Source: Bacillota bacterium (lineage in GTDB: Bacteria > Bacillota > Clostridia > Lachnospirales > Lachnospiraceae). From it: 28,165 nucleotides of DNA. Under the pieces are notes generated by a model, which saw nothing but the letters and a program-made list of their open reading frames with translations, was not told where the DNA came from and made no database searches. Shown piece after piece: positions 24,203 to 28,165 of this stretch. The DNA lies in assembly GCA_023460575.1 (NCBI GenBank), contig JAEWPQ010000042.1, positions 1 through 28,165 of the forward strand, written 5' to 3'. A program made the position numbers and the translations under genes. Each line of letters begins with the position of its first letter. Within the stretch, counting starts at the first letter, position 1.

Positions 24203-25448
24203 AGAGATAATCATTCAAAACGGGCTGCAAGCCTTCCTTAGAAATGTGCTCATACATTTTTTTGAAGCTGCGACTGTCATTAATTTCAAACTGCTCATCG
24301 CCTTGTGTTCCGTCTGACTCCTTTCCCCTGTATTTGCTTTCGTGATCGCCAATTCCTGTTGAAACTCCTGCAGAAACTTTCGTGGCTGCAATTTTTACAA
24401 TACCATTGCGGAAAGCCTCACTTTCACGGGAAGAAACAGTAATTCCCACAAACGGCAGAAAAATGCGGTAAGCACAGATGACCTGACAAAGCTGCTTTTC
24501 ACCCACATCCATAGGATTTATTTTCTCATTATTAATGATGGGGCGAAGTCTGGGACAGGATAGTGACATTTCTGCATGCGGGTATTTTTTTTGTAAATAA
24601 TACACGTGAAGTGCACTGGCAAGTGCATCCGTACGAAAATCGGAAAGGCCCAGCAATGCAGAAAATCCCACGCCCCGCATACCGCCTCTGAGAGCTCGTT
24701 CCTGCGCATCAAAACGATATGGCCACACCCGCTTGTGCCCATATAAATGTATGGTTTCGTATTTATCTGCATGATAGGTTTCCTGAAACACCGTTACATA
24801 GTCTGCTCCACATTGGTGAAGATACCGATACTCGTCTGTATTTACCGGATATATTTCCAGTCCCACCATGCGGAAAAATCTCCGGGCCAGTTTACAGGCT
24901 TCACCAATGTAGGCCACATCACTCTGAGTACGGCTTTCTCCTGTAAGTATCAGGATTTCCTCCATACCGCTGTCTGCAATAATTTTCATTTCATGCTCAA
25001 TCTGCTCCATGCTCAGCTTCACACGTCTGATATGGTTATAACAGTTAAATCCGCAATACACACAGTAGTTTTCACAATAGTTTGCAATATAGAGCGGAGT
25101 GAAAAGATATACTGTATTGCCAAAGTGCCTGCTGGTTTCCAGCCTTGCTTTGCGGGCAAGCTGCTCAAGAAAGGGCTCTGCCGCTGGTGATAACAGAGCT
25201 TTGAAATCTTCCAGAGAACAAATCTCATGATCCAATGCTGACATAACATCTTTTGCAGTATACTTAGAGTAGTCATAGGACTTTATCTGAGATATAACCT
25301 TTTCGCAGATACCGGATTGAATTTGTTCCATTCCAGGCAGATACTCCATGTGATTTTTGCGGCATGACGGATCCGTTTCCAGTAGATGTTTCTTCTCAAG
25401 AGCGGCTTCTGACAAATACTCAGAATCAACCAAAAATTTATTTTCCAT
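24195..25448 (-). CDS. thiH: 2-iminoacetate synthase (radical SAM)
   Basis: ThiH cleaves tyrosine to 2-iminoacetate (dehydroglycine) and p-cresol, supplying the C-N unit of the thiazole under anaerobic conditions. The 417-residue protein carries the radical-SAM cluster motif CENYCVYCGF (CxxxCxxC) after TPLYIANY, plus LILTGESR and the C-terminal ThiH-associated domain with GVSTGIGDHE and GDEQFEINDSRS. The ATG at 25448 is chosen because TAGGGGG (25463-25457) ends 8 bases before it; the in-frame GTG at 25457 would overlap that site. The presence of ThiH instead of glycine oxidase ThiO fits an anaerobe. Confidence 0.95.
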   Translation of the reverse strand: MENKFLVDSEYLSEAALEKKHLLETDPSCRKNHMEYLPGMEQIQSGICEKVISQIKSYDYSKYTAKDVMSALDHEICSLEDFKALLSPAAEPFLEQLARKARLETSRHFGNTVYLFTPLYIANYCENYCVYCGFNCYNHIRRVKLSMEQIEHEMKIIADSGMEEILILTGESRTQSDVAYIGEACKLARRFFRMVGLEIYPVNTDEYRYLHQCGADYVTVFQETYHADKYETIHLYGHKRVWPYRFDAQERALRGGMRGVGFSALLGLSDFRTDALASALHVYYLQKKYPHAEMSLSCPRLRPIINNEKINPMDVGEKQLCQVICAYRIFLPFVGITVSSRESEAFRNGIVKIAATKVSAGVSTGIGDHESKYRGKESDGTQGDEQFEINDSRSFKKMYEHISKEGLQPVLNDYLYV

Positions 25449-25456
25449 ACAATGCA

Positions 25457-25463
25457 CCCCCTA
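25457..25463 (-). promoter_or_regulatory. ribosome binding site deciding the thiH start
   Basis: TAGGGGG on the - strand contains the thiG stop codon TAG and lies 8 bases before ATG 25448. This overlap couples thiG and thiH translation. Confidence 0.65.
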
Positions 25464-26234
25464 ATTATGCAGAAAACCGGTCAGAGGGTCGGAGGCAGCT
25501 GCCCCGCGAACAAGAACTCTGCCAAGACCAGAAAGATATGCTTTTCTCCCCGCTTCGATTGCATGACGAAAGGAAGATGCCATAAGAGGGAGGTTCCCGG
25601 CTGTGGCAAGAGCAGTATTAGCCATAATTGCCGCTGCGCCCATTTCCATTGCCTCACAAGCCTGGGAAGGCCGGCCAATGCCGGCATCAACTATGATTGG
25701 AAGATCGATCTCATCAATTAAGATCTGAATAAACTCCCGTGTAGCCAGTCCCTTGTTGGAACCGATGGGAGAAGCAAGCGGCATAATAGCAGCAGCACCA
25801 GCATTCACCAGATCACGAGCTGTATTCAAATCGGGATACATGTAAGGCAAGACCACAAATCCTTCGTTTGCAAGAATTTCCGCGGCCTTGATGGTTTCCT
25901 GATTATCGGGCAGCAGGTATTTGGAGTCCCGCATAATCTCAATCTTCACAAAGTTACCGCACCCTAATTCTCTTGCAAGTCTGGCAATTCGCACCGCTTC
26001 CCCGGCATCTCTTGCGCCGGAAGTATTGGGAAGCAGTGTGACCCCTTTCGGAATGTAATCCAGAATGTTTTCCTGTTCTTTCGTATTGGCTCGGCGAACG
26101 GCAAGGGTAATGATTTCTGCACCCGCATCCTTTACCGCTGCTTCAATCAGGCTCAGGGAATATTTTCCGGAACCCAGAATGAACCGGGAACTAAATTCCT
26201 GTCCGCCAATAATCAGTTTGTCGTTTAATTGCAT
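25461..26234 (-). CDS. thiG: thiazole synthase
   Basis: ThiG condenses 1-deoxy-D-xylulose-5-phosphate, the ThiS thiocarboxylate sulfur and 2-iminoacetate into the thiazole phosphate. The 257-residue TIM barrel has FILGSGKYSLS at the N-terminus, ITLAVRR, a Lys in FVKIEIMRD as Schiff-base candidate, VLPYMYPDL, ASPIGSNKGL, and the phosphate-binding IVDAGIGRPSQACEAMEMG and MANTALA. Length is normal. AGAAGG lies before the ATG. It follows thiF by 23 bases. Confidence 0.97.
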   Translation of the reverse strand: MQLNDKLIIGGQEFSSRFILGSGKYSLSLIEAAVKDAGAEIITLAVRRANTKEQENILDYIPKGVTLLPNTSGARDAGEAVRIARLARELGCGNFVKIEIMRDSKYLLPDNQETIKAAEILANEGFVVLPYMYPDLNTARDLVNAGAAAIMPLASPIGSNKGLATREFIQILIDEIDLPIIVDAGIGRPSQACEAMEMGAAAIMANTALATAGNLPLMASSFRHAIEAGRKAYLSGLGRVLVRGAAASDPLTGFLHN

Positions 26235-26257
26235 AATGTCTACCTTCTTTCTGAAAT

Positions 26258-26899
26258 TCAGGCTTCATATTGTTCCGCAAGAATGCGGAGCACCATATGT
26301 GCCTGATGTGCGGCGCACAACATGACTCGTGAGGACATAAGTCCAATATTATCCTCTACATCACTGACTTCATCTCCACAGAGATAGAAATGATCTGTAA
26401 TCCTTCTGGTTCTTACAACGTTAGCGGAATCAATTCCTGCCATTCCGGAAGCGGCGATTAAATACCTTTCAGACATCTTTTCCAGCACACTGTTTACCAG
26501 CATAGCTTTAGCCTCAGCCCCATCGAAGGCCTCACAAATGATATCCGCATTACAAAGCAGCTCATTAAAGTTATTCTCATCGATTTGCCTGGTATGTGTG
26601 ATGACTGTTATATATGGTGCGATTTCCTTTAAGTTTGCAGCAAGAGCCTCTGTTTTGAAACATCCAGTTTGGGAAGCCTTATACTGCTGGCGGTGAAGAT
26701 TAGAAACATCCACTCTATCAAAATCAATCAGAATCAGCCTTCCCACGCCTGCACGGGCAAGGGAAACAGCAATATTTGATCCAAGACCTCCAAGTCCGCA
26801 GATAGCGACAGTTGAGTTTGCGAACTTATCCTGCAAAGACTTTCCGTTCCGATTGTCAAGAGCTCTTCTCATTTCCTCCATTGTAGGAATGATGTTCAT
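26258..26899 (-). CDS. thiF: ThiF-family ThiS adenylyltransferase
   Basis: ThiF activates the C-terminal glycine of ThiS as acyl-adenylate for sulfur transfer. The 213-residue protein has the E1-like nucleotide loop ICGLGGLGSNIAVSLARAGVG, then LIDFDRVDVSNLHRQQY with the conserved Asp and Arg residues. It lacks the two CxxC zinc pairs of E. coli ThiF and is shorter, consistent with the compact clostridial ThiF type. ATG 26899 is chosen because AGGAGGT at 26913-26907 lies 7 bases upstream; the in-frame GTG at 26908 would overlap that site. Confidence 0.92.
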   Translation of the reverse strand: MNIIPTMEEMRRALDNRNGKSLQDKFANSTVAICGLGGLGSNIAVSLARAGVGRLILIDFDRVDVSNLHRQQYKASQTGCFKTEALAANLKEIAPYITVITHTRQIDENNFNELLCNADIICEAFDGAEAKAMLVNSVLEKMSERYLIAASGMAGIDSANVVRTRRITDHFYLCGDEVSDVEDNIGLMSSRVMLCAAHQAHMVLRILAEQYEA

Positions 26900-26900
26900 A

Positions 26901-27095
26901 TCAACCACCTCCTACAAAACTGACCACCTCAACAACATCACCATTTTGAAGTATTGTTTTCTCATACTGCTCTTTTGTAACAATTACTCCGTTCCATTCA
27001 ACAGCAATCCGCTTGGGATTGTAGCTGGTGCCTGCCAGATATTCTGCCAGAGTTTTTCCTTCTGCTTCATGAAAAATGCCATTGATTTTTATCAT
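26901..27095 (-). CDS. thiS: sulfur carrier protein ThiS
   Basis: ThiS is a small ubiquitin-like protein whose C-terminal glycine becomes a thiocarboxylate, donating sulfur to thiazole. The 64-residue protein starts MIKINGIFHEAEGKTLAEYL and ends VVEVVSFVGGG, with the required terminal Gly-Gly. AAGGAGG at 27105-27111 directly follows the riboswitch terminator T tract. It is the first gene of the operon thiS-thiF-thiG-thiH-tenI. Confidence 0.95.
   Translation of the reverse strand: MIKINGIFHEAEGKTLAEYLAGTSYNPKRIAVEWNGVIVTKEQYEKTILQNGDVVEVVSFVGGG
26907..26913 (-). promoter_or_regulatory. thiF ribosome site inside the ThiS Gly codons
   Basis: AGGAGGT on the - strand falls within the codons GGA GGT that encode the C-terminal glycines of ThiS, just before its TGA stop. 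It sets the thiF start at 26899. Confidence 0.75.
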
Positions 27096-27110
27096 GATTT
27101 AAATCCTCCT

Positions 27111-27145
27111 TAAAAAAATAGGAAGCTGCCTGATTGGCAACTTCC
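27111..27145 (-). terminator. TPP-riboswitch expression-platform terminator
   Basis: On the - strand GGAAGTTGCC (27145-27136) pairs with GGCAGCTTCC (27130-27121) through 10 bp with one G-U pair and a 5-base loop, followed by TATTTTTTTA. It lies between the TPP aptamer and thiS, so TPP binding should cause premature termination. Confidence 0.88.
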
Positions 27146-27167
27146 CATATTACTTATAAATTCAGTC

Positions 27168-27260
27168 GTCCCTACGTTGGCATTATCCAAATCAGGTTAA
27201 TGGGTCGAAAGTCACACCTTCCTCTCAGCCTGTTTGGGTAAAAACACCCGCAAGCTCCCC
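27168..27260 (-). ncRNA. TPP riboswitch (THI element) of the thi operon
   Basis: The - strand holds the THI-box elements in order: GGGGAGC at the 5' end, CTGAGAGG, GACCC, TTAACCTGATTTGGATAATG and CCAACGTAGGGA. These are the conserved pyrimidine- and pyrophosphate-binding arms of the aptamer. It senses thiamine pyrophosphate and controls thiSFGH-tenI through the terminator at 27111-27145. Confidence 0.96.
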
Positions 27261-27281
27261 TGTATTAAATTGTTATAAATA

Positions 27282-27310
27282 ATACTACTACTATATGTGT
27301 GATTATGCAA
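27282..27310 (-). promoter_or_regulatory. possible promoter of the thi operon
   Basis: On the - strand TTGCAT (27310-27305) and TAGTAT (27287-27282) are 17 bases apart, each 4 of 6 matches, just upstream of the aptamer. The region is very AT-rich, so other placements are possible. The 27096-27558 gap holds the riboswitch, its terminator, this promoter and a hairpin. Confidence 0.4.
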
Positions 27311-27361
27311 GACAAAAAAAGGAAAAAGAGATTTTTTAATATGAAAAAGGCAACGAATAAT

Positions 27362-27400
27362 AAAATGCGTCATAAGCATAAGCTTAAGTGGCGCATTTTT
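27362..27400 (+). terminator. bidirectional terminator-like hairpin
   Basis: AAAATGCG (27362-27369) pairs with CGCATTTT (27392-27399), extended inward to 12 bp with G-T pairs, with T residues at the 3' side and A residues at the 5' side. No upstream + strand gene is seen, so it may instead stop - strand transcription or read-through before the thi promoter. Confidence 0.5.
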
Positions 27401-27558
27401 GATTCTGAAAAATGTTGCAGGTTGAACTATCAAGATGCCTGGTGATATCATATGGAGGGAAGTTTAAGAAAGTGGTGAAGCCAATGGTAATATAATGATT
27501 CTCTAAATACTCTAAGCATATTATATGACAAAATTATATATTAAAAGGAGGTTCCAAA

Positions 27559-28165
27559 ATGTGTACAAGTTTTGCAGTATACAGTCAAGAAAAAGCTATT
27601 TATGGTATGAATTTCGATGCTGATGAAATTAATTTAAAACTAAAAGTCACTAGTTATAATGATATGAACTTATTTTACTTTTCAGGCTTATTAGATAACA
27701 AATACAGGGATATCGCTGGTTTTAATAGTGAGGGTCTTTTTATCTGTACTCAAGCAGTAGAATATGGTCCAGGTTTTAAATCAAGTTGTAACAAAAATGA
27801 TTGGTTTGCTTTTGATATTTTTGATGAGGTGCTAAAGAAAACAAGAAAAACATCTGAATTTTTTGAAATTCTTAATAAAAGAGTAATCTCGTATCCTAGA
27901 AATCCATTATTCCCAGATTTAGGGCTACATACTATTATCGCTGATAAAACTGGGGATGCATTTATTCTGGAAGAAGGAAATGATACAAATATAATAAGTA
28001 CTTGTCATAATGATTTTATTATTATGACTAATTTTCCAAATGGGGATTTTAAGGAAGCAAATTATAATAAAGTATATGGTATAGGTGCTGATAGATATAT
28101 TTGTGCTCATGAATATATTCATAATAATATTCATAGCTTTGGAATAAATGAAGCCTTTGAAGTTT
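27559..28165 (+). CDS. choloylglycine hydrolase-like Ntn hydrolase, 3' end missing
   Basis: The open frame starts MCTSFAVYS after AAAAGGAGG (27544-27552) and runs without a stop to the window edge, giving 202 of roughly 320 residues. Cys2 would be the N-terminal nucleophile exposed after Met removal; GMNFD (16-20) corresponds to the GRNFD block of the linear amide C-N hydrolase family (penicillin V acylase, bile-salt hydrolase), and NPLFPDLGLHTIIADKTGDAFILE and NDFIIMTNFP match further blocks with the conserved Asn. It hydrolyses amide bonds; whether bile salts, penicillin V or N-acyl lactones cannot be decided. Met17 replaces the usual Arg. The gene is AT-rich compared with the rest of the window. 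Confidence 0.8.
   Translation, partial: MCTSFAVYSQEKAIYGMNFDADEINLKLKVTSYNDMNLFYFSGLLDNKYRDIAGFNSEGLFICTQAVEYGPGFKSSCNKNDWFAFDIFDEVLKKTRKTSEFFEILNKRVISYPRNPLFPDLGLHTIIADKTGDAFILEEGNDTNIISTCHNDFIIMTNFPNGDFKEANYNKVYGIGADRYICAHEYIHNNIHSFGINEAFEV

Noticed and set aside
24747..25190. 147-codon + strand open frame opposite thiH
   Set aside because: It is the antisense shadow of a well-supported radical-SAM gene and has no recognisable domain or ribosome site.
27341..27445. 34-codon open frame beginning MKKATNNKMRHKHK
   Set aside because: It has only a distant ribosome site, its middle is the 27362-27400 hairpin, and I see no family match; the hairpin explains the sequence better.

Overview
The window looks like a chromosomal segment of a moderately AT-rich Firmicute, most likely a Clostridium-like member of the Lachnospiraceae. 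The evidence is strong GGAGG-type ribosome sites, the order yggS-sepF, a glmS ribozyme ahead of glmS, a TPP riboswitch ahead of thiSFGH-tenI, and a DUF4489-like protein of the kind I associate with spore-forming clostridia. The species call is inference.

Layout. (1) 1-3334: housekeeping genes on the + strand: the 3' end of yggS, then sepF (cell division), aroB (3-dehydroquinate synthase), lspA (signal peptidase II) and an RluA/RluD-type pseudouridine synthase, closed by a terminator. (2) 3476-4108: a cytidylate-kinase-like P-loop protein. (3) 4227-12694: a nine-gene + strand cluster that matches the uncharacterised E. coli yhf operon in content but not in order: yhfZ (regulator), yhfY (stand-alone PRD), yhfU (DUF2620), yhfT (membrane protein), an amidase-signature enzyme that I do not recall from the E. 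coli operon, php (phosphotriesterase homologue), yhfS and yhfX (two PLP-fold enzymes) and yhfW (phosphopentomutase-like). Two nearly identical palindromic sites sit on the promoters of yhfZ and yhfY and probably are the YhfZ operator. (4) 12816-15008: glmS on the - strand, with its self-cleaving ribozyme leader and a clear promoter. (5) 15105-21058: a glycerol-3-phosphate/glycerophosphodiester uptake operon (ugpC-ugpA-ugpE-ugpB-ugpQ) followed by a Cof-type HAD phosphatase. (6) 21351-22861: a LytR-CpsA-Psr cell-wall ligase. (7) 23070-23558: a Cys-rich DUF4489-like protein. (8) 23600-27260: the - strand thiazole-branch thiamine operon thiS-thiF-thiG-thiH-tenI behind a TPP riboswitch and terminator. 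(9) 27559 to the end: the N-terminal two thirds of a choloylglycine-hydrolase-like Ntn hydrolase, cut by the window edge.

The least described part is the yhf cluster. Its genes encode a repressor-type regulator, a PRD that keeps both phospho-acceptor-type histidines, a small Gly-rich protein paired with a polytopic membrane protein, two hydrolases, two PLP enzymes and a phosphomutase homologue. This suggests regulated uptake and breakdown of an unknown compound, perhaps an amide- or lactone-containing amino or sugar-phosphate compound. The substrate is not known and cannot be read from the sequence.
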